Assembly: GCA_902491345.1 (NCBI GenBank)
Contig: CABUHI010000001.1
Span: forward strand, 105,918-169,917
Direction of reading: 5' to 3'
DNA: 64,000 nucleotides
DNA from: an uncultured Collinsella sp.
Lineage (GTDB): Bacteria > Actinomycetota > Coriobacteriia > Coriobacteriales > Coriobacteriaceae
Position numbers and translations under genes: made by a program. Each line of letters opens with the position of its first letter. Position 1 is the first letter of the stretch. The notes beneath the pieces were generated by a model. It was not told the origin of the DNA, made no database searches, and was given only the letters and a program-made list of their open reading frames with translations. This document shows, piece by piece, positions 45,956 to 55,868 of the stretch.

Positions 45956-47386
45956 CTACTCGCCAAAGAACTCGTTGATCTTCTGCTCGTCGACGCCAAA
46001 GAACCACGTCAGGACAAAGCCGGCGGCATAGGCAAGCAGCATAGCGGCAACGTAGCCGAGCTGCTGGCCAGGAACGACGATCAGCAGGCCAAACAGACCG
46101 GAAACGCCCTGAGAAACCGTGCCGATGTGAAGAAGCGCCGCGAGCGCGCCGCCAAATCCGGCACCCAGGCAGGCCGTCACAAACGGACGAACGAGCGGCA
46201 GCGTAACAGCATACATCAGAGGCTCACCCACACCCAGGATTCCAACGGGAATGGACTCTGCGACGTACTTCTTGAGCTTGGCGTTCTTGGTCTTAAAGTA
46301 CAGCGCCAAACCGGCACCGACCTGGCCGCCGCCAGCCATCATAAGGATGGGAAGCAGGTAATTGATGCCCTTGGTAGCGCCGTCGGGATCGTTGAGCATA
46401 GCGTGGATCGGCGTGAGCGCCTGATGCAGGCCGACGGACACCAGCGGCAAGAAGCCTGCCGACAGGATATAGCCGCCCAGGACGCCCAGCTTCTCGAAGA
46501 TAAAGGTCAAAACGCTAAAGATGGCAGTCGTCAGCCATGCGCCAACCGGCTGGATGACGAGCATCAGAGCAAAGGCGCCGATGATGAGCACCAGCAGTGG
46601 GGACAAGAACGTGTCGAGTGCGTTGGGCATAACCTTGCGAATCTGACGCTCCATCCAGGCAAAAAATGCGCCAGCAATGAGAGCCGCGATCATGCCGCCC
46701 GCTGCGGGGTTGTACTGCGCACTGGTGAGCGGCAGCAGAATGGCAGTGGCAGGATCAGCCGCGCCAGGCGCAAGCAGGGGCATGGCGCTGTTGGCGATAC
46801 ACATCATGCCGGCGATGCCGCCCAGTGCAGCAGAGCCACCAAACTCACGTGTCGCGTTATAGCCCACCAAGATGGGCAGATAGGCAAACAGGGCCCAGCC
46901 CATGGAACGAATGCCCTGGTACCACCACTCGCCTGCAAGTGCACCTGCCGTCGAGACGTTAATGACGTTGCAGATACCGTTGATGAGGCCAGCCGCAATG
47001 ATGCCGGGAAGCAGGGCGACGAAGACGTTGGAAATCTTCTTAAGGAAGGCCTGAACCGGTTTGGACTCGTACTTGGCCTTCTGCGCGGCTTTGTTTGTGG
47101 CCGCAGCGTCAACCACGCTCTCATCAGCAACGCCTTTCGCAAGGCCGGTGAGCTTGGAGAACTCCTCGAGCACCTTATTCACCTTGCCCGGACCCAGCAC
47201 GACCTGCATCGTGTCGTCCTCGACCAGGCCCATCACGCCGTCGAGTGCCTTAATACCCTCCGTGTCGACGTTGCCCGTGTCTTTGACGGTCACGCGCAGG
47301 CGCGTCATGCACGCCGCGTTTGCGAGCACGTTGTCTTTACCACCCAAAAGGTCCAGCAGCTTTTGAGCCAGCTCTTTGTTCGTCAT
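45956..47386 (-). CDS. murP: PTS EIIBC transporter, MurP-like
   Basis: A 476-residue phosphotransferase transporter. The IIB domain (1-about 85) has the phosphorylated Cys in ANAACMTRLRV; the IIC domain (about 110-476) has about ten helices and the GVGEPLMYAV motif (GE in the sugar site). There is no IIA domain, as in E. coli MurP, which borrows Crr. Imports MurNAc or MurNAc-GlcNAc as the 6-phosphate. ATG 47386 has GGAGGAG 4-6 nt upstream. The specificity is inferred from murQ, murR and mupG neighbours. Confidence 0.88.
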   Translation of the reverse strand: MTNKELAQKLLDLLGGKDNVLANAACMTRLRVTVKDTGNVDTEGIKALDGVMGLVEDDTMQVVLGPGKVNKVLEEFSKLTGLAKGVADESVVDAAATNKAAQKAKYESKPVQAFLKKISNVFVALLPGIIAAGLINGICNVINVSTAGALAGEWWYQGIRSMGWALFAYLPILVGYNATREFGGSAALGGIAGMMCIANSAMPLLAPGAADPATAILLPLTSAQYNPAAGGMIAALIAGAFFAWMERQIRKVMPNALDTFLSPLLVLIIGAFALMLVIQPVGAWLTTAIFSVLTFIFEKLGVLGGYILSAGFLPLVSVGLHQALTPIHAMLNDPDGATKGINYLLPILMMAGGGQVGAGLALYFKTKNAKLKKYVAESIPVGILGVGEPLMYAVTLPLVRPFVTACLGAGFGGALAALLHIGTVSQGVSGLFGLLIVVPGQQLGYVAAMLLAYAAGFVLTWFFGVDEQKINEFFGE

Positions 47387-47443
47387 AACTCCTCCTTGTA
47401 TTGGGTATCTCGTCTGAATGTCATATCAGCTCACGCCGCGCAC

Positions 47444-48367
<924 letters not shown>

Positions 48368-48377
48368 TTCATTCACC

Positions 48378-49229
48378 TCATCTTTCCTGTTTCTCGATGT
48401 AGTTTTGCTTAATGACATGCGTCGCCCGTTCGTAGTCACTGGCAACGTAAGCAGCGTACAGGGCATCGACAACCATAAGCTGGGCCATACGCGAAGCCAT
48501 GGCACCGCTGCGGACCAAGGGTTCACTCGCAGCGACGCCGAGCACGGCATCGGCCATGGTGGCAAGCTTGGATGATCCATCTACTTTGGTAACGGCCACG
48601 ACGGGACAGTTGTGACGTTGAGCCTCGGCGGTGCAGTCCAGCACCTCTTGCGTCAAGCCCGAGTAGCTAAAGGCGATTGCCATATCGCCCTCATGCATGT
48701 TCTTGGCACACAAGAGCTGATCATGCCAGTCGTCGTACAGATGGCACTCTTTGTCGACACGCATGAGCTTTTGCGCCAGATCGTGCGCGACCAAACGAGA
48801 GGCACCAATACCGAACAGATTGACCGCACGTGCCCGCTTAAGACGGGCCGCACATCGCTCCAAGACGGTGTAATCGAGCGTTCGCGCCGTCGCCTCGATC
48901 GTACGCACGTTGCTTTTCATCACCTTCCCCACGATACGTTCGACGCTGTCATCCATGGAGATGTCCTCGAGGGCTACGTCTTTCTTGTCACCTAAGAGCG
49001 CCAGCTCGGCAATCAGTTCGCGCTGGAACTCCTTGTAGCCCGCAAAACCCAAACGCTTGCAAAAGCGCAAAATGCTCGAGGGCGAGGAGAACGTGACATC
49101 GGCAAGACCGCGGACGGACAACCCGACCACCTCGTGCGGATGAGCGCTTACATATGCGATGACATTGCGTTCCGCCGGGCTCGCGCTGAGCTCACGCTCG
49201 CGAAGCCGCAAAAGCAATCCGTTTGCCAT
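48378..49229 (-). CDS. murR: RpiR family regulator MurR
   Basis: A 283-residue regulator. The N-terminal HTH (LSVRGLADVTFSSPSSILRFCKRLGF, about 35-60) is followed by a SIS domain (ARAVNLFGIGASRLVAHDL, AIAFSYSGLTQEVLDC) that would bind MurNAc-6P. It heads and probably controls the murQ-murP-mupG operon. ATG 49229 has GGAGG 8 nt upstream; GTG 49238 is too close to the ribosome site. Confidence 0.88.
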   Translation of the reverse strand: MANGLLLRLRERELSASPAERNVIAYVSAHPHEVVGLSVRGLADVTFSSPSSILRFCKRLGFAGYKEFQRELIAELALLGDKKDVALEDISMDDSVERIVGKVMKSNVRTIEATARTLDYTVLERCAARLKRARAVNLFGIGASRLVAHDLAQKLMRVDKECHLYDDWHDQLLCAKNMHEGDMAIAFSYSGLTQEVLDCTAEAQRHNCPVVAVTKVDGSSKLATMADAVLGVAASEPLVRSGAMASRMAQLMVVDALYAAYVASDYERATHVIKQNYIEKQER

Positions 49230-49327
49230 CTCAAACACCTCCGTTGAGAAGAATTAAAGACCAACGAACGATTCGTACCGGATACAAGCAGCTTTTGCGG
49301 TACATTGTGCCGCATCGTGGCGCACAA

Positions 49328-49352
49328 AGGGCGAGCGTTCTACCGCTCGCCC
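49328..49352 (-). terminator. Terminator of the VanZ-like gene
   Basis: GGGCGAGCG and CGCTCGCCC form a 9-bp stem with a 6-nt loop; the minus strand continues CCCTTTG. It separates the VanZ-like gene from the murR promoter region. Confidence 0.6.
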
Positions 49353-49433
49353 CTCAAATCCGACCGCTCGGAAATACGCACGACACAAAATAATTCAACG
49401 AGGCCGCATTATCAGAAACGGGTTTGTTACCGG

Positions 49434-50015
49434 CTAGCGCCTCGCATGGGCGCCGATCGGCCGAGTCGCATGGCGCACCAACGCCGCCGTCAACAATACC
49501 AACAGCATGGCGGTGACATAGCCCGCAGCATCGAATCCTAAATCGATAACGTCGAAATGCCTGCCGGGAACAAAGATCTTATGTACCTGATCGCCAACGG
49601 AGCAGGCGGCGCAAAAGAGCAATACGGGCACGCAACGGGAGCATACGCTCCACGGACGCCTGGAAAAGCAAACCACGACCACCGAGGCAAACAATCCGAC
49701 GAAGAAAAACTCTACGGTATGGGCAACGCGACGGACGTTCGTGCCCACCCACATGCGAATGGAAGCAAGTCGGCCAGACCGGACATTCGAGGCAGCCGAA
49801 TCGGTACCCCCGGTCATTCCGTTCTCCGCCTGGGCTTCACCCGTGGCATCGGCAGCCTGAACGCCCGTGGCCTGACCCTCCACCACACGCGCGGTGGACT
49901 CGCTCAGCAACGACGTCTCCACCGCATTTTGCTCCGTCAGCACCCAGATACCCGCCAGCGTTGCAGCGAACAGAATGATCGCGGTCCATCCGATTATTTG
50001 TTTTATGCGCGCCAA
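49434..50015 (-). CDS. VanZ-like membrane protein
   Basis: A 193-residue protein with an N-terminal helix, a low-complexity loop of about 50 residues and three further helices. RRVAHTVEFFFVGLFAS and DQVHKIFVPGRHFDVIDLGFDAAG match the VanZ pattern (H/E and D-x-x-D motifs). VanZ-type proteins can affect teicoplanin or lipopeptide resistance; the role here is unknown. TTG 50015 has GGAGG 7 nt upstream and no ATG or GTG fits. Confidence 0.8.
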   Translation of the reverse strand: MARIKQIIGWTAIILFAATLAGIWVLTEQNAVETSLLSESTARVVEGQATGVQAADATGEAQAENGMTGGTDSAASNVRSGRLASIRMWVGTNVRRVAHTVEFFFVGLFASVVVVCFSRRPWSVCSRCVPVLLFCAACSVGDQVHKIFVPGRHFDVIDLGFDAAGYVTAMLLVLLTAALVRHATRPIGAHARR

Positions 50016-50120
50016 GGGCCAACCTCCTTTTTTTGAATATCAGCGAGTGTAGCCCCAAATGACATCGTCACCGTATCAAAATTTGAATCGCAACAGGAAG
50101 CGACAAAGCGACGCAAACCC

Positions 50121-50726
50121 CTACCCCGCCTCGCGCATCCAGCGATCGAACGTCCCCACGCACACGCCCAAGCACTTTGCTGCCTGGCTGCGGGTAATAT
50201 CGCCCGCCTCATAGCTATCGCGCACCAGCTCAAACTGAGGAGGGCACGGCTTGCGAGGTCGACCGAAACGGACCCCTCGCGCCCGCGCCGCTGCAATTCC
50301 CTCTGCCTGGCGCCGATGGATATTCTCGCGCTCCACCTGCGCCACGTAGCTCAGCAGTTGCAGCACAATATCGGCAATCAGGGTGTTGGTCACATCCGGC
50401 GCGCCGCTGGCCCTGACGCGCGTGTCAAGCAATGGCATGTCCAACACCACAATGGCAACCCCGAGCTCCTTGGTAATGCGTCGCCATTCCTCAAGAATCT
50501 CGGAGTAATTACGACCAAGTCGGTCGATAGAAAGCACCACCAGCACGTCCCCGTCTCCCAGGACGTGCAGCAGCTCGCGATAACGCGGTCGATCGAAGTC
50601 CTTGCCGCTCGCATGGTCGGCATAAATATTCGCTGATCCCACGCCATAGGCGCCCAGCGCATCCAGCTGCCGATTAAGATTCTGATCGCGCGAACTCACC
50701 CGCGCATAACCGTACACCGTCGCCAT
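50121..50726 (-). CDS. Small serine recombinase (resolvase/invertase)
   Basis: A 201-residue site-specific recombinase. YARVSSRDQNLNRQ carries the catalytic Ser (residue about 9), with RLGRNY and the Arg residues of VERENIHRRQAEGIAAAR (E helix). A C-terminal Hin-like HTH (DITRSQAAKCLGVCVGTFDRWM) binds DNA. ATG 50726 has GGGG 5-8 nt upstream. No invertible segment or transposon gene is adjacent. A palindrome (50746-50784) lies just upstream of the start. Confidence 0.92.
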   Translation of the reverse strand: MATVYGYARVSSRDQNLNRQLDALGAYGVGSANIYADHASGKDFDRPRYRELLHVLGDGDVLVVLSIDRLGRNYSEILEEWRRITKELGVAIVVLDMPLLDTRVRASGAPDVTNTLIADIVLQLLSYVAQVERENIHRRQAEGIAAARARGVRFGRPRKPCPPQFELVRDSYEAGDITRSQAAKCLGVCVGTFDRWMREAG

Positions 50727-50745
50727 CTCATCCCCGCTTTCTTGT

Positions 50746-50784
50746 AAACCTGCCAAAAAGGGACAGGTTTATTTTGGTAGGTTT
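50746..50784. repeat. AAACCTGCCAAAA palindrome, copy 1
   Basis: AAACCTGCCAAAA and TTTTGGTAGGTTT pair around AGGGACAGGTTTA. An almost identical copy with the same loop is at 62959-62995. It covers the region 20-58 bp upstream of the recombinase start. Confidence 0.75.
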
Positions 50785-50903
50785 TACCTCCCAAATAGCA
50801 GGCAAGCGGGCAGCCAGGCAGACGGTAAGGTAGTCACGATTCAAATGCGAAGGACGGTCCCGAAAGGCCGCCCTCCGCTCCCCCACCATGAGTCGGGATT
50901 TGG

Positions 50904-53039
50904 CTAATGGATAAGCTTAAAGTCCAAGTGCCCACGCGTGGTATTGACGCGCGAGACCTCGATGATCACGCGCTGCCCCAGCTCGTAACGGGTGCCCGTG
51001 TCGGCACCCGTGAGCGTTAGCGCGTCCTCGTCGAACTCGAACCACTCGCTGCCCAGGCTCTTGATCGAAACCAAGCCTTCGACCTGCGTTAGATCCAAGC
51101 GCACAAAGAGGCCCATGCTGCTAACCCACGAGACGGTTCCGGCATAGCGCTCGCCCAGGCGATCCTCATAGTACTGGGCAATCTTGATCTTTTGCGTCGC
51201 ATGGCTGGCGGCATCTGCCGCGCGCTCGGCATCGCTGCATGCGCGGCAGATCTGCGGCAGAATGCGCGGCAGCGACTCGCGCCCCTTGCCGATCAGCCGC
51301 GGCGTACGGACCAAGGCGTCCTTGCCGCCGAGCTGCTCATAAGCCAACTGCAGTTTGAGCACGCGGTGCACCACCAGATCGGGGTAGCGACGGATGGGAC
51401 TCGTAAAGTGACAGTAGCACGGCGCGGCGAGCGCAAAGTGGCCCTCGTTGCGCGGCTTGTACAGCGCGCGCTGCATGCTGCGCAGAAGCAGCGTGTTAAC
51501 GAGCGGTGCGTTGGCCGTACCGGCGGCAGCATCGACTGCAACCTGCAGCTCATCGGGACTCCCCAGGGCAATACCAGCAGCACGGCGATCGTCGATGATG
51601 CCTAGCTGCGCCAGCGCAACGGCGGCACCGTGCAGGCTATCGGGGCTCGGATCCTCATGCACGCGATAGCAGGCCTCGATATCACGGTCCGCCAGCCACT
51701 CTGCAACGCACTCGTTGGCGAGCAGCATGGCTTCCTCGATAAGCGACGTGGCACACGAACGCTCACGCGCCACAATCTGCACGGGTACTCCGTCCTCATC
51801 CAACAGAGCACGAATCTCGGCCGTGTCAAAATCGACTGAGCCGCGGGCGCGACGGATACGACGGCGGAGTTCGGCGAGTTCGTTGGCGGCGACAAGGAAA
51901 TCGCCGAGGTCGACGTTGTAGCCGCGGGCGGCCTCCTCGCACGCAAGACCGCGCTCAAGCGCTTCCTCGCGCGAGGTCTCGGCAGCCGCAACATCCTCGG
52001 CCGCACCCTCCAGCACCGAATACTCAACCGCGCCGGCACGCACCAGCAGCGCCTCGGCGCCGTCATAGTCCATACGCACACGCGAGCGAATCACGCTGGG
52101 GTACGGATCGTAATGCCGCACGCGACCCCGCGCATCGAGCTCGATATCGACGGTAAACGCAAGACGGTCCTCGTCAGGGCGAAGCGAGCACAGGTCACAG
52201 GACAGGCGTTCGGGCAACATGGGGGGTACACGATCGGCAAGATACACCGACGTCGTGCGGTGACGAGCCTCAAGATCGATATGCCCGTCCCAAGCCACAT
52301 AGTGTGAAACGTCGGCGATATGCACACCCAGCTTGTAGCCACCCTCGGGCGTGCGCTCCAGCGAAATGGCATCGTCAAAGTCGCGCGCGTCGACCGGGTC
52401 GATCGTGATGACAAAGCGGTCGCGCAGATCGCGGCGGAGCGGGTCCTTAAGCGCCGCGGACACATCGAGCGAAAGCCCCTCGGCCTCGTCTAGCGCGGCC
52501 TCGGGATAGCTATCGGTATAGCCGTAACGCGCCATCACATATTGAACGCCCAAATCGGGCGCGTCATCTCCGCCAATGCGGCGTTCGATCGTCACGGTGC
52601 CCGATTCCAGGCGCGTCGGGTAGGTCAAAATGCGCGCGACAACGGCATCACCCGGGTGGACGCCCAGGCGATCCGCCGAGGTATCCTCGGGCAGAATGAA
52701 GAAGTCGGCCTTCAGGCGCGAATCGAGCGGCTCGATCACACCGAGCGGACCGGCGGTCTGGTACGTACCCACCACGCTTATGGCTGCGCGCTCAACCACG
52801 CCTTCGATCACGGCGCGCCGCTCACCGTGCGGGCTGTTCTTAATGCTCACGGCAACGGTATCGCCATCCATGATCTCGCGCTTACCGCGGCCCATGACCT
52901 TGTAGTCGCCATTCTCGGTTATGACATAGGCACTGTGCTCATGGAGCTGCACGCGCCCGGTCAGGCTCGGACGGCGTTCGCTGCGCACCGGCCCGCGCTT
53001 ATTGCGAGCTCCACGCTTATGCTTGTTATTGCGCCCCAT
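50904..53039 (-). CDS. rnr: Ribonuclease R
   Basis: A 711-residue 3'-5' exoribonuclease of the RNB family. Two cold-shock-like domains lead to the RNB catalytic domain: TIDPVDARDFDDAISL (four Asp that bind Mg, about 210-225), LGVHIADVSHYV, and FTSPIRRYPDLVVHR; a C-terminal S1 domain ends the protein. It starts with a basic MGRNNKHKRGARNKRG stretch. ATG 53039 with GGAGG upstream. With SmpB in the same window it may act in trans-translation decay, as in other bacteria. Confidence 0.95.
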   Translation of the reverse strand: MGRNNKHKRGARNKRGPVRSERRPSLTGRVQLHEHSAYVITENGDYKVMGRGKREIMDGDTVAVSIKNSPHGERRAVIEGVVERAAISVVGTYQTAGPLGVIEPLDSRLKADFFILPEDTSADRLGVHPGDAVVARILTYPTRLESGTVTIERRIGGDDAPDLGVQYVMARYGYTDSYPEAALDEAEGLSLDVSAALKDPLRRDLRDRFVITIDPVDARDFDDAISLERTPEGGYKLGVHIADVSHYVAWDGHIDLEARHRTTSVYLADRVPPMLPERLSCDLCSLRPDEDRLAFTVDIELDARGRVRHYDPYPSVIRSRVRMDYDGAEALLVRAGAVEYSVLEGAAEDVAAAETSREEALERGLACEEAARGYNVDLGDFLVAANELAELRRRIRRARGSVDFDTAEIRALLDEDGVPVQIVARERSCATSLIEEAMLLANECVAEWLADRDIEACYRVHEDPSPDSLHGAAVALAQLGIIDDRRAAGIALGSPDELQVAVDAAAGTANAPLVNTLLLRSMQRALYKPRNEGHFALAAPCYCHFTSPIRRYPDLVVHRVLKLQLAYEQLGGKDALVRTPRLIGKGRESLPRILPQICRACSDAERAADAASHATQKIKIAQYYEDRLGERYAGTVSWVSSMGLFVRLDLTQVEGLVSIKSLGSEWFEFDEDALTLTGADTGTRYELGQRVIIEVSRVNTTRGHLDFKLIH

Positions 53040-53090
53040 GGCGCCTCCTAACTATCGATTGCCGTTTACATCCCAAGAGTCTACCCAAAT

Positions 53091-53179
53091 GATCCCTAGG
53101 GGACGGAGGAAAACGGATCACATAATCACATAGATAGACCAGCGCCACGATGATCCGTTTCCCCCGTCCCCTAGGGATC
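53091..53179. repeat. GATCCGTTTTCC palindrome, copy 2
   Basis: Long inverted repeat with arms of 29-30 bp at 53091-53120 and 53151-53179 that contain TAGGGGACGG and AACGGATCA, around a 30-nt centre. Shares its arms with 16123-16184. It lies between rnr and the ftsX terminator. Confidence 0.8.
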
Positions 53180-53213
53180 AAAAAACGGGCCGCCCCATAA
53201 GAGACGACCCGTT
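53180..53213 (-). terminator. Intrinsic terminator of the ftsEX operon
   Basis: On the minus strand AACGGGTCG and CGGCCCGTT pair imperfectly and are followed by TTTTTTG, about 25 bp past the ftsX stop. Confidence 0.8.
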
Positions 53214-53237
53214 GGAAGGGATAAATTCCAGGCATGC

Positions 53238-54158
53238 CTACACGCGCAGGTAGCGGCGCATGGCGATGGCAGAACCAAAGAGACCGATAATCACGCCGAC
53301 CAGAATCAGCGCAGCATAGGTCACCAGGTAGTACTGCATCGGCAGGGCAAACGACATCCAGCCGATGCTCTCCTGCAGACGCGGAATCATCAGATTGCGC
53401 AGCAGCTCCAGAACGCCGATGGAAAGCAGCGAGCCCAAAATGGCCTGCAGCACGCCCTCGGTGATAAACGGGCCGCGAATGAAGCCGTTGCTGGCGCCGA
53501 CCAGACGCATAATCGCTATCTCACGACGACGCGCCGTGATGGACAGGCGAATCGTGTTGTTGATGAAGATGAATGCGATAAAGGTCAGAAGGCCAACGAG
53601 CACCACGGCGGCGATGCGGATATAGTTGGTCACCTGGAACAGGCGGCTCACTTCCTCCTGGCCGTACAGCACGCTCGCGTTGACGTCGCCGTCATCCGCG
53701 ATCTTCTGGAAATCGGCATCCTTCTTGAGCTTTTTGGCCGTGCTCTCGACCTTGGACGGATCGTCCATCTCAATTGCAAACGAAGCCGGCAGCGGATTCT
53801 GGCCATCGAGCGCGCTCATGGTGGCGTCGGCGTTGCCCGACATCTTGCTCGTATACTCGGCCAGCGCGTCGTCCTTGTCCTTATAGGTCACGGACTTGAC
53901 GTTATTCCACGTCTTAAGCTCGGCCTCAAAAGCCTGAACATCGGCCTGATCGGCGTCATCGCTAATGAACGCGTTGATGACAACCTGATCCTCGACGGTG
54001 CCGATCACGGAGTTCAGCATCGCGGAGCCCATGATGAACAGGCCGATGATAAACAGCGAAAGGAAGATCGTGATGACGGCGCCGAGCGAGGTAGTCCAGT
54101 TACGGAAGAAGTGGCTGATTGCCTCTTTGAAGGAGTAGCCCACGTTAGTTGGTGCCAT
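53238..54158 (-). CDS. ftsX: Cell-division permease FtsX
   Basis: A 306-residue membrane protein with a helix near residue 25-47, an extracytoplasmic domain (about 48-170) and three C-terminal helices, the FtsX layout. RRREIAIMRLVGASNGFIRGPF is a typical FtsX motif. FtsEX signals across the membrane to peptidoglycan hydrolases. ATG 54158 overlaps the ftsE stop by 14 bp. Confidence 0.95.
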   Translation of the reverse strand: MAPTNVGYSFKEAISHFFRNWTTSLGAVITIFLSLFIIGLFIMGSAMLNSVIGTVEDQVVINAFISDDADQADVQAFEAELKTWNNVKSVTYKDKDDALAEYTSKMSGNADATMSALDGQNPLPASFAIEMDDPSKVESTAKKLKKDADFQKIADDGDVNASVLYGQEEVSRLFQVTNYIRIAAVVLVGLLTFIAFIFINNTIRLSITARRREIAIMRLVGASNGFIRGPFITEGVLQAILGSLLSIGVLELLRNLMIPRLQESIGWMSFALPMQYYLVTYAALILVGVIIGLFGSAIAMRRYLRV

Positions 54159-55365
54159 AGTTGCCGTAACCTCCCCTCTCCTGGTCGCGAATAACGTGGC
54201 CGCCCTCGAGGGCGATCACGCGACGGTGCATGCTATCGACCATCTCGCGGTCGTGCGTGGCGACGATCACGGTGGTGCCGGTGCGGTTAATACGCTCGAG
54301 CAGCTTCATGATGCCCAGCGAGATCGCCGGGTCGAGGTTACCCGTGGGCTCGTCGCAGATCAGCAGCGGCGGGCGGTTGACCATAGCGCGGGCGACGGCA
54401 ACGCGCTGCTGCTCGCCACCGGAAAGCTGGTCGGGCAGCGAGTCCATCTGATCGGCCAGACCGACCAGACGCAGCACCTCGGGCACCTGGCTGCGAATGA
54501 CGCCCTTGGGCTTGCCGATGCACTGCAGGGCAAACGCCACGTTTTCGTAGGCGGTCTTTTGCGGCAGAAGCTTAAAGTCCTGGAACACGGCGCCAATCTG
54601 GCGGCGCAGGAACGGAACCTTGCGGTTCTTGATCTTCATGAGGTCCTGACCGGCAACCAGGATGCGACCGCTCGTCGGCTTGACGTCGCGGTTGAGCGTA
54701 GACAGCAGCGTGGTCTTACCCGAGCCGGAGTGACCGACCAGGAAGACGAACTCGCCCGGATAGATCTCGATGTTGATGTCGTCGAGTGCAGGCTTGTTGG
54801 GCTGTGCCGGATAGATCTTGGTGACATGCTCCATAAGGATGACGGGCTCGACACCGGCCTGCTTGGCCATCTTCTTGCGGCTGGCCTGCGGATCGATGGG
54901 CGCAAACACCGACGTAAAATCGGGGTTGTTGAGCGCGTTATCGAGGCTTGCGACCTCGGCTGCTTGATCGCTCTCGACCACCGGGGCAGCAGGCTGCGTG
55001 GGGTCGGGAATTGCGGCAAAGAGACCTGACTGCGCAGGCTGAGGAGCCGGCGTCGCAGGGGCCAAGGGGTCGGGAATGCCGGCCATGGTAGGCTGCGGCG
55101 TGGCGGCACCAGCCTGAGACTGCTCCACGCGAGCGGTCACGGCCTGAACGGGCTCAAAACCCGCCGTACCGGAAAGCGCGACATCGCTGGTTGGATTGTA
55201 GGCAAAGGGATCGGATGCCGGCTGTGCCTGATCTGCCGGCTGAGTGGGGGCCTGAGCAACAGGCTGGCCCTCTGAATCCGGAGTGGCGAAACGACTGCCC
55301 TGGACGCCTGCCTGCGTCTTGGGGGCATCATCGCCCGCACCGGAGGTACGGAAGTGGTTACCCAC
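54145..55365 (-). CDS. ftsE: Cell-division ATPase FtsE with N-terminal extension
   Basis: A 406-residue protein. Residues about 172-406 are a normal FtsE ABC domain: Walker A GHSGSGKTT (about 207), RQIGAVFQDFKLLP, signature LSGGEQQRVA, Walker B LLICDEPTGNLD and H-loop ATHDREMV. The first about 170 residues are Ala/Pro/Gln/Thr-rich and disordered; FtsE is usually about 220-230 residues. GTG 55365 has AGGAG 5 nt upstream and the extension keeps the local codon use, so it looks real. The extension may bind another divisome protein. Confidence 0.93.
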   Translation of the reverse strand: MGNHFRTSGAGDDAPKTQAGVQGSRFATPDSEGQPVAQAPTQPADQAQPASDPFAYNPTSDVALSGTAGFEPVQAVTARVEQSQAGAATPQPTMAGIPDPLAPATPAPQPAQSGLFAAIPDPTQPAAPVVESDQAAEVASLDNALNNPDFTSVFAPIDPQASRKKMAKQAGVEPVILMEHVTKIYPAQPNKPALDDINIEIYPGEFVFLVGHSGSGKTTLLSTLNRDVKPTSGRILVAGQDLMKIKNRKVPFLRRQIGAVFQDFKLLPQKTAYENVAFALQCIGKPKGVIRSQVPEVLRLVGLADQMDSLPDQLSGGEQQRVAVARAMVNRPPLLICDEPTGNLDPAISLGIMKLLERINRTGTTVIVATHDREMVDSMHRRVIALEGGHVIRDQERGGYGNYGTN

Positions 55366-55470
55366 TGGTGCTCCTTATCGTCGTGCGTTTAAACTACATG
55401 AGCGCTTTGTATTTTAGCAGCATTAGCTTTGCTGCACATAAGAAGCATGGCGTGCTTGGGGATCCCGTCG

Positions 55471-55591
55471 GCCGGGCACAGGGTTACTCTCCAAATCGTC
55501 CTCGGACATGTCGGAGCCCCCGCTGCGCGCTTCGCGCGGCGGGGGCTCCTCCGTCCTGCGGAAAGATTTGGAGAGTAACCCTGTGTCCGGC
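55471..55591. repeat. 121-nt hairpin between ftsE and transketolase genes
   Basis: Outer 27-bp arms (55471-55497 and 55565-55591) match with one mismatch and contain CAGGGTTACTCTCCAAATC and its complement. Inside, GGAGCCCCCGC and GCGGGGGCTCC form a second stem. It fills the upstream region of ftsE. With the palindrome at 55722 it accounts for most of the 503-bp gap 55366-55868; no gene is seen there. Confidence 0.85.
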
Positions 55592-55721
55592 CTGCGGTAA
55601 CTAAGGGTTCGCCGCGTTTATCTTGGAGTGCTGCATATACAAAGTTGGAAGGGTCTGAATTGCACTTTGCCGATATGTGCCCTTTTCCCTGATGGGACCG
55701 TGCTTGAGGGGCGTCTTCATA

Positions 55722-55787
55722 AGTTGCGGTGAAATAGGAACTGTTGAGCCTTTAAGCTGGCAAAACAGTCCTTATTTCACCGCAACT
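55722..55787. repeat. 66-bp AGTTGCGGTGAAATA palindrome, copy 3
   Basis: Same arms as the copies at 26737 and 41733, 66 bp long. It lies about 80 bp past the stop of the transketolase C-terminal subunit gene, next to a GGGGCGC/GCGCCCC hairpin (about 55794-55819) that may terminate that operon. Confidence 0.8.
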
Positions 55788-55868
55788 GAAACAGGGGCGC
55801 CCTCCAAGAGAGCGCCCCTGCCGGGTTTCCATAGTACTGGCGAAGCAGTCCTTGAGATCCGCCTTGCC

